From: CAZCSK01 sp964501265
GTDB lineage: Bacteria > Actinomycetota > CADDZG01 > JAHWKV01
Direction of reading: 5' to 3'
DNA length: 8,818 nucleotides
NCBI GenBank assembly: GCA_964501265.1
Contig: CAZCSK010000068.1
Location: 1 to 8,818, forward strand
Shown here in pieces: positions 1 through 6,462 of this stretch (position 1 is the first letter of the stretch; the number at the start of each line of letters is the position of its first letter). Position numbers and translations under genes: made by a program. The notes beneath the pieces were generated by a model. It was not told the DNA's origin. It saw only the letters and a program-made list of their open reading frames with translations, and made no database searches.

Positions 1-277
1 CGGACTCACCGTCGGGGTGCGCCATTTTCTGGTACGCGGTCGGCGCAACAAGAATAGGAAACGCGATCTCGGTCCCGCAGACCGTCACCGACGTGTCCAC
101 CTCGGAAACATCTACAAGCACGCGGGGCCAGATCTCATAGTTGCGGAATGACGTGCGATTGCTTAGAAGCGTCTGCTCCTCGTTAGCACCCGAGCGGAAG
201 TAATCGAATGCCGCAAGCGGAAGGGTTCGGCGGGCGGCCTCCTCGTAATCGTCAATGGTGAGAAGCGGCTTGCTCAT
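1..277 (-). CDS. FMN-dependent 2-hydroxy-acid oxidase/dehydrogenase, N-terminal part (runs off left edge)
   Basis: Only the first 92 codons are present; the gene continues beyond base 1. The protein begins MSKPLLTIDDYEEAARR and contains FDYFRSGANEEQTL (residues 24-37), SNRTSFRNYEIWPRVL (39-54) and APTAYQKMAHPDGE (78-91). In the glycolate oxidase / lactate dehydrogenase family the first motif carries the substrate-binding Tyr of the FMN site (here Y26), and the Pro-Thr-Ala strand (79-81) contacts the flavin. The PTA-x-QKMAHP-x-GE wording is closer to glycolate oxidases than to lactate oxidases. Such enzymes oxidise an L-2-hydroxy acid to the 2-oxo acid with FMN. The catalytic His/Arg pair lies in the missing part, so the substrate cannot be judged. 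The ATG at 277 is the natural N-terminus for the family. It lies 19 bases after the preceding stop and has no clear Shine-Dalgarno, so it may depend on readthrough from the upstream operon. Family assignment is firm, substrate open. Confidence 0.9.
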   Translation of the reverse strand, partial: MSKPLLTIDDYEEAARRTLPLAAFDYFRSGANEEQTLLSNRTSFRNYEIWPRVLVDVSEVDTSVTVCGTEIAFPILVAPTAYQKMAHPDGES

Positions 278-296
278 CTATGGAATCGTTTCATAA

Positions 297-1691
297 CTAC
301 TCAAGCGGGTGGCCAGGCAATCCGGCAAAGTCGGCGTATGGCGGGCCGAGCGCAAGCCACCCTTCGACGGCCACCTTCCCCACCAAAGCATCGATTAGTG
401 CCGTCCCGGCGCCGCCTTCGAGAAAGCCAGTGAGGTCGACGGTCGAGCGCCTACCTGCGGCGATCTTGAGCGCCCCCAGTTCCGTGGGAAAGTTCTCGGT
501 CGCTTCACGGTAAATGCCAATTCGAACCACGGCACCTGTGCTTCCGGGGTTAGAAATCGCAAGAAGCGCCGAGCCTCCAGCCAAAGAACCGACCCCTACT
601 GCCCACCTAGCCGAGGGTTCGCGGACTGCAAAAACGGATTCGTAGCCGCCGCCCGCCTCCGTCACGGCAACGGTCTCCCGCTCGGCCACAATCGGAACCG
701 CATTGGCGGACGTGATCTTCACTCCGTACTTGGAACCTCGCGGCAGGTGGTCCGAGATCTTCACACGCAGTTGTGTTCCGCCCTTCAAAGCGATTTCTCC
801 AAGGCCCGGCGGCGCGGACTGTTCACCCTCCAACTGAAACACCAACTGCACGAGGGCTTCGCTCGACTCGGGGTTTACGAGAGCAATGAACTCCTCGCCG
901 TCGCCAGGAACTTCGCCACCGGCAATGATCCAGCCTACCGACGGCGATCTTGCGCCAACTGCTAAGGACAATCCCTTGACTCCCGAACGGGTCGCCACTT
1001 GAGAAAAGCGCGAGACAACCACTCGACCCTGCGTCGCCGTGACATCCAGTCCAAACGATGGAGTCTCGGCAAAGAAGTCCGCCAAAGACACGTCCACCTG
1101 CGTGCGTGCCCCCACGACCAGGTCCTTCAGGCGCGCCGGGACGACATCCTTGTCTTCAGTCAGGAATCGAACCTTGATAACCGCTTCCTCCTCGAATGGG
1201 TTCGACACCAGCAAGTGGTGGTTTTCTCCTCTGGCTGTGCTACCGGTGGCAAAGAGCCATCGGTTGGAGGGCTGGACCGAGCATGTCGACGTCGCCGCTC
1301 CCTTTCCTGGAACCAACGTGGCAAGGTCGGTAAAGGTCGATGCGCCGAAGGCCTCGGTTAACCCGGCAGCGTCCTTCACCCCAAACTTGAGCACTGAAAT
1401 TGGCGCGCGCCGGTGTGAGCCAAGAACTCCCTCTTCGAATGCTGATGCGGAGGCACTGCCCACAGCAAGGCGTCGCAGGCGCACCGGTACGTCTCCAAGA
1501 TTCGTCGTCGACATCACGGGGTCGAACCCTTCGCCTCCGGGGCCGGGACAGTACCAAGCTGTTGAGATGAATCTTCCGGTGGACACCCCGCGCTCGCCGG
1601 TGCCGCGCCCGGGAATTAAACGATCGGCAAACACAAATGCACCGGCACAAATCACAAAAATGAGGGCGAACGCAATCTCGGATCGCTTCAA
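297..1691 (-). CDS. Membrane-anchored extracytoplasmic repeat protein, DUF5719-like
   Basis: 464 residues if translation starts at the TTG at 1691. The frame is open back to 1805, but that extension only overlaps the glycosyltransferase. TTG 1691 is preceded by AAGGGGG seven bases upstream, and its first bases form a TTGA overlap with the upstream stop. The N-terminus is KRSEIA followed by one hydrophobic segment (about residues 6-22), a signal anchor, then a linker rich in Gly and Arg. The rest is predicted secreted beta structure with few Cys (C48 in the AWYCPG motif, C137), which could form a disulfide. Three similar blocks of about 85 residues begin near W145, W254 and W363. Each has a hydrophobic strand ending in an NP pair (N164, N273, N381). 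This layout, and the position just after a large GT2 membrane protein, match what I recall of actinobacterial DUF5719 proteins. No catalytic motif is visible. It likely works with the glycosyltransferase at the envelope, but its function is unknown. Confidence 0.82.
   Translation of the reverse strand: MKRSEIAFALIFVICAGAFVFADRLIPGRGTGERGVSTGRFISTAWYCPGPGGEGFDPVMSTTNLGDVPVRLRRLAVGSASASAFEEGVLGSHRRAPISVLKFGVKDAAGLTEAFGASTFTDLATLVPGKGAATSTCSVQPSNRWLFATGSTARGENHHLLVSNPFEEEAVIKVRFLTEDKDVVPARLKDLVVGARTQVDVSLADFFAETPSFGLDVTATQGRVVVSRFSQVATRSGVKGLSLAVGARSPSVGWIIAGGEVPGDGEEFIALVNPESSEALVQLVFQLEGEQSAPPGLGEIALKGGTQLRVKISDHLPRGSKYGVKITSANAVPIVAERETVAVTEAGGGYESVFAVREPSARWAVGVGSLAGGSALLAISNPGSTGAVVRIGIYREATENFPTELGALKIAAGRRSTVDLTGFLEGGAGTALIDALVGKVAVEGWLALGPPYADFAGLPGHPLE
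360..1259 (-). repeat. Three diverged ~85-residue repeats within the DUF5719-like protein
   Basis: Protein-level repeats at residues 145-229 (bases 1005-1259), 254-337 (681-932) and 363-444 (360-605), spaced about 109 residues apart. Aligned openings are WLFATGSTARG, WIIAGGEVPGD and WAVGVGSLAGG. Each continues with a strand ending LLVSNP, IALVNP or LAISNP. Each then has a VxVxF-like strand, a Gly-containing turn before a Val-rich strand (GARTQVDVSLADF, GGTQLRVKISDHL, AGRRSTVDLTGFL), and a final strand (GRVVVSRF, AVPIVAER, GKVAVEGW). The region around residues 44-70 may be a fourth, incomplete copy, since it begins with AWYCPG and has STTN. The DNA is too diverged to be recent duplication; a beta-sandwich array is the likely fold. 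Confidence 0.7.
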
Positions 1692-4600
1692 GAGACTGCC
1701 CCCTTGATCTCGGTGCTGCCTGTCCTCGACGACGCAAATCCTACGAGAAGTACAAACGCCTGGATAAACAACCATCCAATTCTGATGTAACGGCGCGCAA
1801 ACCAAATTCGTAATTGCCCTTTTGCCTGCTTGGGCAAATCAAAACGATTGGCCCACCCGAATGCTTTCCCATGGTCAAGCGCGACATCGCCAATACGCGC
1901 GCGCCAGGCATTGTTGAAGTTTTCCGCCAGCAAGACTTGGTCGTTGTGGGGGCCGGCCACTTCCGTTCGAAATGACGTTTGCGACCGGGCGGGAATTGCC
2001 TTACCCCCCGACCAATTGACAAGCAGCAGCGCGGGGTCATCACCTTCGCTCACTGCAACCGGTTTCGTCAAACCGTCGGGCGCGAGCCCGGCCCTGGGGA
2101 GCCACTGCAAGTTTCGGTAGATGGCGATCGAACCCTGCTGCTGTTCGAGCGCGATGTCGCGCTGGCGGCCGAGGGCGACGCTTAGGAGTTCGTCGCGCGG
2201 ATCAATGATTATGAAACGGACGCTGGCGGGGGCAAGAAGATGTCCGGCGAGATGGAGCCTGCGGCCGACCAGGGCGGTGACGGCTTCGTCGAGGCGGCGC
2301 TCCCCCTCAGATGGCGAAGGCTCAAACGCGTCGAGCATGGAAAGTCCTCGGGGGCCCGTCAGCAAATACGAAACATCGTCCATTCGACGCGAACCTGAGC
2401 GGATCGGATCTACCCACTGATCTCCGAGCCACAAAACTCGGAAGTCGCCTGCCTCGCGCGCCGTGGCAGTGAGATACGAGGATATGGACGCCGCGCCTTC
2501 ACCGGTCCCCGCTGCAAACGTTGCCCTTGGGCGCGTCCATCCGGCGAGGCCGGGGATCCATGATCCAAAAAATCCGGCCATCATCAGAAGCGCGGCCGCA
2601 GGTGTGGCGATGTGTCTCCAGCCCAGGGCGTAACGAGGCAACTCGTCGCGAAGGGCGGAGACGAAGTGTCCGCTCATCAGGGCAAGGATCAAAAGGGGAA
2701 CTACGATCCAAATGGCCGGAGAGGCGACCGGAGGGGGAATCAGCGCCTTGGCAGCCAACCCTCCAATCAGAGCAAAGGCGATCCAGGCTGTACCAAGGAG
2801 CCTGGATTCCTTGCGGGCCGACGGCCCCGCCAGGATCAACGCGCCCGCAGCGGCCGCCAACACGACGGCGCTTGCAAGCCGCCCATCGATGTCCATCAAG
2901 AACATGTGCTCAAAAGACAACTTCGACCAAAGCGGACTGAAAGAACCGTCGCGGCCCGCGAACAGCGGCCCGAGGATGGACGCTCGGGGGCGCAATGCTT
3001 CGAACGACCACGGAATTAGGAAAACTAGGGTCACCGGCAAAGATGCCAGTAGCAACCCGATCCGGCGCATCGATTCGCGTCGGTCCCACGCCCGTGTGAG
3101 ATGGTTGAGCCCCAAGATCACCCAGAGCATCGCAAGCGCCAAAAACGCGCTCGGGGCGAGCGCCACAACGAGTGCCCCGATGAGCCCGAGCCGCGCAACA
3201 TCGCGACCGATCGACTGACCCCCCAGCGGTGTTGCGGGACGGTCTCCTTCTTCGCCAGGGACGGGGCCGAGCATCCGCAATGCGATCTCCAATAGAAAGG
3301 GAAGCCCAGCAAAGAGGGCGAGAGCGGCGAGATCTCCTGTGGATACGATCAGGTGAGTGGCCGGACCGAGTGAATAGATCGCGGTTGCGGCAAGGCGAGC
3401 GGATATCGACTGCGTGCGCCGAGCCATGAATCGGTTAACTCCAACGAGGCCAATCAGCACAAGAGCAACGAGGAGGATCTTCTGCGCGCCGAGAGCATTT
3501 CCCAAACTCAGCACCCCCGTGAACCACAGGATCACGAAAGCAGGGGGCGCCGCCGATTCGGTGCCGAGCCGAATATCTCGCCAGGCCACGAAATAGTCGG
3601 TCAAGAAACGACGCGTCGATTCGGGAAACGGCCAGAGAGATCCGGCGGCAACGGCATCGCCGAACAAGACTCCTCGCATGGCAAATACAAGAACAAGAGC
3701 GAGCACCAACGCCACGATCGTTTGGGGCTTCCTAATCCCGATGCCTAGGGTCTCTTTGAGGGCGGACGGAGAAAGTCGCTTGAGAGTGCGGGCGCCGAAG
3801 GCTAGGGTGCCGTGTTCCCAGTCGCGCGCTCTTCGCTCCAGAAAGACTCTCGCCCGATGCGTATCGCGGGTCATAAAACGCCGCACCCTTCGGTCGGGCA
3901 CTGATCTGCGCTTCTGCACCGCCCGGCGCCGGGCGAGGACCTGAGGAACGGATTTCAAGAACGAGTAGAGCGCCCGCGGATAGGCGGACAACTCTCTAAA
4001 CCTTCGAAAGAAAATCAGCAATCCGATCTCCGCAAACATCACGCCGCCGTAAAGAGTCAGGACGATAAACAGCCGGTAAAATGCGACGTTCTTCATGATC
4101 GTGCGAAGCCGGTTGCGCCGCGTAAAGAAGCGGATGGATTCGATTCCTCTAACGGGTCTATTTCCGTGGGCGAGAGCTACCGCGTGACGAAAGCGCGCCG
4201 CCGGCTGCACGGAAACTTTGAAGCCCGAAAGGCGCGCCCTGGTGCAAAGGTCGAGGTCTTCGCCAAAGGCAAAGTAATCGGCATCGAAGAGTCCGCATCG
4301 CTCGACGAGCAGGCGTGAGACCAGCATGCACGCGTTGCTGACATAGAGCACCTCTTTGGGCGAATCATGCTGGCCCTGATCGATCTCGCCCTCTTCAAGA
4401 CCTGCATAAGGGAATCCAAACTGATCGGCCTGCATTCCGACTTCCACTAAGGTCTCGGGATGGTGCCAGTTCAGACCCTTTCCTCCAACTACTCCCGACG
4501 CTGTCTGGACCGAATGTGTAGCGAGATGCTCTACGGCATCAGGGAAAAGGGCAGTGTCGTCGTGAATGAAGAGAAAGTAATCGGCATCGGGGGCCTTGCC

Positions 4601-4846
4601 GGAAACCTCGAGAGCGTGATTAGCCGCAGCGCCGAAGCCAACGTTGTTATCAATGCGGACGAAATCTGCGTCGGGAAGAATCTGAGCAACGATCTCTTCG
4701 ACCGATGAGTCCGACCCGCTGTCGACCACCACGACTTCCATCGGCAGGCTCTGGGCCCGGAGCGATTTGAGGCACTCCCCTAGCCATTCGCGTCCGTTAT
4801 GCGTGACGACGACCGCTAGGACGCGTGCTGAAACCTCTGTTTTCAT
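1688..4846 (-). CDS. GT2 glycosyltransferase fused to multi-spanning membrane region and extracytoplasmic domain
   Basis: 1052 residues in three parts. Residues 8-230 are a GT-A fold family 2 glycosyltransferase: VVVTHNGREWL (12-22), acidic D42 after a run of Val, the NNVGFGAAANHAL motif (67-79) typical of rhamnosyl- and galactofuranosyl-transferases, HDDT (95-98) as the metal/nucleotide-binding DxD-like motif, and GEDLDLCTRA (195-204) with the catalytic-type ED pair. Residues 256-280 form a first membrane span. About twelve more hydrophobic segments follow from 374 to 765 and one at 1018-1039. The first long loop (396-432, with YFVAWRDIRLG) resembles the loop of GT-C type arabinosyltransferases. 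Residues 770-1015 are soluble and probably outside the membrane; IAIYRNLQWLPRA (907-919) and ENFNNAWRARIG (975-986) look like the ends of YfhO or AftD/DUF3367 proteins. It probably transfers an activated sugar to a lipid or polymer for envelope glycan assembly. The ATG at 4846 puts the GT2 domain at the usual distance from the N-terminus. Acceptor and sugar are unknown. Confidence 0.9.
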   Translation of the reverse strand: MKTEVSARVLAVVVTHNGREWLGECLKSLRAQSLPMEVVVVDSGSDSSVEEIVAQILPDADFVRIDNNVGFGAAANHALEVSGKAPDADYFLFIHDDTALFPDAVEHLATHSVQTASGVVGGKGLNWHHPETLVEVGMQADQFGFPYAGLEEGEIDQGQHDSPKEVLYVSNACMLVSRLLVERCGLFDADYFAFGEDLDLCTRARLSGFKVSVQPAARFRHAVALAHGNRPVRGIESIRFFTRRNRLRTIMKNVAFYRLFIVLTLYGGVMFAEIGLLIFFRRFRELSAYPRALYSFLKSVPQVLARRRAVQKRRSVPDRRVRRFMTRDTHRARVFLERRARDWEHGTLAFGARTLKRLSPSALKETLGIGIRKPQTIVALVLALVLVFAMRGVLFGDAVAAGSLWPFPESTRRFLTDYFVAWRDIRLGTESAAPPAFVILWFTGVLSLGNALGAQKILLVALVLIGLVGVNRFMARRTQSISARLAATAIYSLGPATHLIVSTGDLAALALFAGLPFLLEIALRMLGPVPGEEGDRPATPLGGQSIGRDVARLGLIGALVVALAPSAFLALAMLWVILGLNHLTRAWDRRESMRRIGLLLASLPVTLVFLIPWSFEALRPRASILGPLFAGRDGSFSPLWSKLSFEHMFLMDIDGRLASAVVLAAAAGALILAGPSARKESRLLGTAWIAFALIGGLAAKALIPPPVASPAIWIVVPLLILALMSGHFVSALRDELPRYALGWRHIATPAAALLMMAGFFGSWIPGLAGWTRPRATFAAGTGEGAASISSYLTATAREAGDFRVLWLGDQWVDPIRSGSRRMDDVSYLLTGPRGLSMLDAFEPSPSEGERRLDEAVTALVGRRLHLAGHLLAPASVRFIIIDPRDELLSVALGRQRDIALEQQQGSIAIYRNLQWLPRAGLAPDGLTKPVAVSEGDDPALLLVNWSGGKAIPARSQTSFRTEVAGPHNDQVLLAENFNNAWRARIGDVALDHGKAFGWANRFDLPKQAKGQLRIWFARRYIRIGWLFIQAFVLLVGFASSRTGSTEIKGAVS
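1699..1705 (-). promoter_or_regulatory. Ribosome binding site that fixes the TTG start of the DUF5719-like gene
   Basis: Read on the minus strand the bases are AAGGGGG, with a seven-base spacer to the TTG at 1691. It lies inside the last codons of the glycosyltransferase gene, so translation of the two is probably coupled. This is the only convincing Shine-Dalgarno among the gene starts in the window. Confidence 0.6.
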
Positions 4847-4981
4847 GTCGTCATGGTAGCCGTCCCGGTCGCAGGCACTCCCTACGGGCCACCGCGTGGC
4901 TGCTATGCGCAGGCCTCTGGGTTGGCGGCCTCATGTGGCCCTCCGGGAGTACCTCCAACCTCCTCCTGGTCCTCAAGTCTC
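4847..4981. other. Intergenic gap between coiled-coil gene and glycosyltransferase gene
   Basis: 135 bases without a supported gene. Read on the minus strand it starts with a purine-rich stretch containing GGAGGAGGTTGGAGG just after the coiled-coil stop and ends at the glycosyltransferase start. A small GCCAC/GTGGC hairpin with a three-base loop lies at 4888-4900 but is not followed by a T run, so I do not call a terminator. The gap is long enough to hold a separate promoter for the glycosyltransferase operon. Confidence 0.5.
4853..4858 (-). promoter_or_regulatory. Candidate -10 element for a leaderless glycosyltransferase transcript
   Basis: On the minus strand the hexamer is TACCAT, a TANNNT-type -10, ending six bases before the ATG at 4846. 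A transcript starting at the A of the ATG would be leaderless, which is common in actinobacteria. No Shine-Dalgarno precedes the ATG (TACCATGACGAC). No good -35 is seen 17-18 bases further upstream, so this is tentative. Confidence 0.25.
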
Positions 4982-6373
4982 CTAGCGCTTTTTGGCGCGC
5001 CCGGCAGAAACTGGTTTCGATGGGCGTTTGGAGACCGACTTGGCGGTTGACGACTTTCGTCGCGGTGCCGGTGGTGTAGCGGGGGTCACAGCTTCAGGTG
5101 TGGTCTGGATAGCAGATGCATCGTCGGGCGGAACCTGCGTTTCATCGACAGTCAGTAGTGGTGGTTCCGGTAGCAGGGGAGGTTCTGCGTCCGCGATTAT
5201 TTTGCCGCGCTTTACGAGTTTTCGGTAGCGCTCGGCGTCTCGCCTCTCATGCTTTCTCGACTTCGATTCACGTAAGGCATCAACCATCCGCTTGCGGTCC
5301 GGTTTCTCTAACCCGTCGGTGATCTGCGCGACGATGTCGGCCACAACGCCTTCACGAAGCTGTTCGAGGGAAAGTTCTCGGTGGGCTACATGAGCGACCA
5401 GAGCTTGCCGCAACTCCTCGATCTGCACATTGGTCTTTCCAATTCGCGAGTTGGTACGTCTTATCCCCTCGACAAACTCCTGCAACTCATGCTCGTATGG
5501 CTCCAGGAGCCCCGCGAGAACCTGAGTCATTTCGTTTTGATGCTGAGCAAGTTTGTCCGATAGACGGGTCGTTGCCCGCTGCAGTACCTCCTTCATGTCG
5601 GTGCGCGAGGCCTGCAGGGACGAGGACTGTTCCGCAGTGGTAGCGGCGAGGCCCTGTGTCACTTCATCTCGCGTCGATTCGAGCTGCGCGGTTATTGCAG
5701 TGAGAACGCGTTGTATCACTGCGTCGCGTGTCGATTCGAGTTGCGCCGTCGTGGCATCGCCGACACGCTGGATCACTTCGTCACGCGCCAGAGCGAGTTG
5801 CGCGGATGAAGTCTCCACCAAGGAGTCAAGCCGATGGACAACTTCAGACTTGATTTCCTTTTGCAGCGCACTTCCACTTCCGTAGATCGATTCGCTAAGC
5901 CCCGACAGGCCTTGACTAAAGGTAGCGGAAAGTTCGCCGAGTCTTTCTTGTAGCGCCCGCTGCACCTCGGCCGCGGGTTTCCATGGATCGGCCACCGCAA
6001 AGGCCGTCTCCAAATCCTTGACTTGCTGGTTAAGCGACTCCAGCTGAGGGAGAAGATCGCCGACGGCCTCGTCCGCCGGCTTGCGGTGAGAGAGTTCGTC
6101 GAGCCTCTCAACCAGAGAGTTCAAGGTGAGTTCAGTTCCGACTCCCGAGAGCCTGGTCTCGATTGCGTCGACCACAGCGCGGTCGCGCTGGTCGATGAGT
6201 TCACGGATTGACTGAAGTTCCTTGCGCGCGGACGACAAGGCTGTAGTCGCCGCTGTGACTGCGTCGGTCATGAGTTGCTTTTCGCGTGCCTGGTCCTCGA
6301 GGGCCGAAGCCACAAGATCGTCAATACGCGTCGAGAAATCCTCGGCGCGGTGGACGTCGATGTCGTTGACCAT
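4982..6373 (-). CDS. Uncharacterised long coiled-coil protein with basic Pro-rich tail
   Basis: 463 residues, beginning MVNDIDVHRAEDF. I do not recognise a family. No signal peptide or membrane span is visible, so it is probably cytoplasmic. Residues 10-355 are almost entirely helix-forming (Ala, Glu, Gln, Leu, Arg) with heptad-like leucines, interrupted near 128-133 (ADPWKP). Residues 191-246 hold three 18-19 residue tandem repeats. Residues 359-392 are strongly basic (RKRMVDALR, SRKHERRDAERYRK). A Pro-rich linker (397-438) then leads to a Lys/Arg/Ser tail ending GRAKKR, the type of tail that binds nucleic acid or polyphosphate in histone-like or granule proteins. The frame is open to 6733, but that extension is antisense to the ABC ATPase, so the ATG at 6373 is chosen; a TTG nine bases upstream (6382) is an alternative. 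No Shine-Dalgarno. Plausible roles are a scaffold, a cell-pole or chromosome-associated filament, or a granule-coat protein; all are inference. Confidence 0.85.
   Translation of the reverse strand: MVNDIDVHRAEDFSTRIDDLVASALEDQAREKQLMTDAVTAATTALSSARKELQSIRELIDQRDRAVVDAIETRLSGVGTELTLNSLVERLDELSHRKPADEAVGDLLPQLESLNQQVKDLETAFAVADPWKPAAEVQRALQERLGELSATFSQGLSGLSESIYGSGSALQKEIKSEVVHRLDSLVETSSAQLALARDEVIQRVGDATTAQLESTRDAVIQRVLTAITAQLESTRDEVTQGLAATTAEQSSSLQASRTDMKEVLQRATTRLSDKLAQHQNEMTQVLAGLLEPYEHELQEFVEGIRRTNSRIGKTNVQIEELRQALVAHVAHRELSLEQLREGVVADIVAQITDGLEKPDRKRMVDALRESKSRKHERRDAERYRKLVKRGKIIADAEPPLLPEPPLLTVDETQVPPDDASAIQTTPEAVTPATPPAPRRKSSTAKSVSKRPSKPVSAGRAKKR
5636..5803 (-). repeat. Tandem 57-base (19-residue) repeats in the coiled-coil gene
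   Basis: Three copies at residues 191-209, 210-228 and 229-246, reading AQLALARDEVIQRVGDATT, AQLESTRDAVIQRVLTAIT and AQLESTRDEVTQGLAATT. The last is one residue shorter. A weaker fourth copy (SSLQASRTDMKEVLQRATT, about 251-269) follows. The DNA is also similar between copies: TCGATTCGAGCTGCGC and TCGATTCGAGTTGCGC occur on the plus strand near 5685 and 5730. This suggests fairly recent unit duplication. An 18-19 residue period is not a simple heptad multiple; it is near the 18-residue (five-turn) helical period of amphipathic helices. Confidence 0.75.
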
Positions 6374-6462
6374 TTGGCTCAATGTTAAATCGAATACGGC
6401 CCGCGAGGCCGGTTTTCGGCCAACAGGGAAGGCGCCTGGGAGTCTGATAGCGTCGCGGCACA
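6374..6462. promoter_or_regulatory. Divergent promoter region between coiled-coil gene and ABC exporter
   Basis: 89 bases between two genes transcribed away from each other, so at least two promoters should lie here or just inside the genes. On the minus strand TAACAT (6382-6387) ends eight bases before the coiled-coil ATG. On the plus strand TAGCGT (6448-6453) ends nine bases before the ATPase ATG. Both are TANNNT -10 candidates for leaderless messages. An alternative plus-strand promoter is TTGACC (6366-6371) with an 18-base spacer to TCGAAT (6390-6395), which would give a leader of about 60 bases. No operator-like inverted repeat is obvious apart from GGCCGGTTTTCGGCC at 6409-6423, a short hairpin with a four-base stem. 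Confidence 0.4.

Noticed and set aside
1039..1707. 222-residue plus-strand open frame antisense to the DUF5719-like gene
   Set aside because: Ser/Arg/Thr/Pro-rich shadow with no motif; the minus-strand frame has clear signal anchor and repeats.
1692..1805. N-terminal extension of the DUF5719-like protein to a TTG at 1805
   Set aside because: The extra 38 residues overlap the glycosyltransferase end, put Cys/Arg-rich sequence before the signal anchor, and ignore the good ribosome site for the TTG at 1691.
2521..3218. Several overlapping plus-strand open frames of 135-168 residues
   Set aside because: Arg-rich shadows of the membrane part of the glycosyltransferase, typical of GC-rich DNA.
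4460..4708. 82-residue plus-strand open frame that looks protein-like
   Set aside because: It is exactly antisense to the GT2 catalytic region, has no ribosome site, and its composition mirrors the conserved minus-strand codons.
4888..4900. GCCAC/GTGGC hairpin as a terminator after the coiled-coil gene
   Set aside because: Five-base stem only and no following T run on either strand; likely chance.
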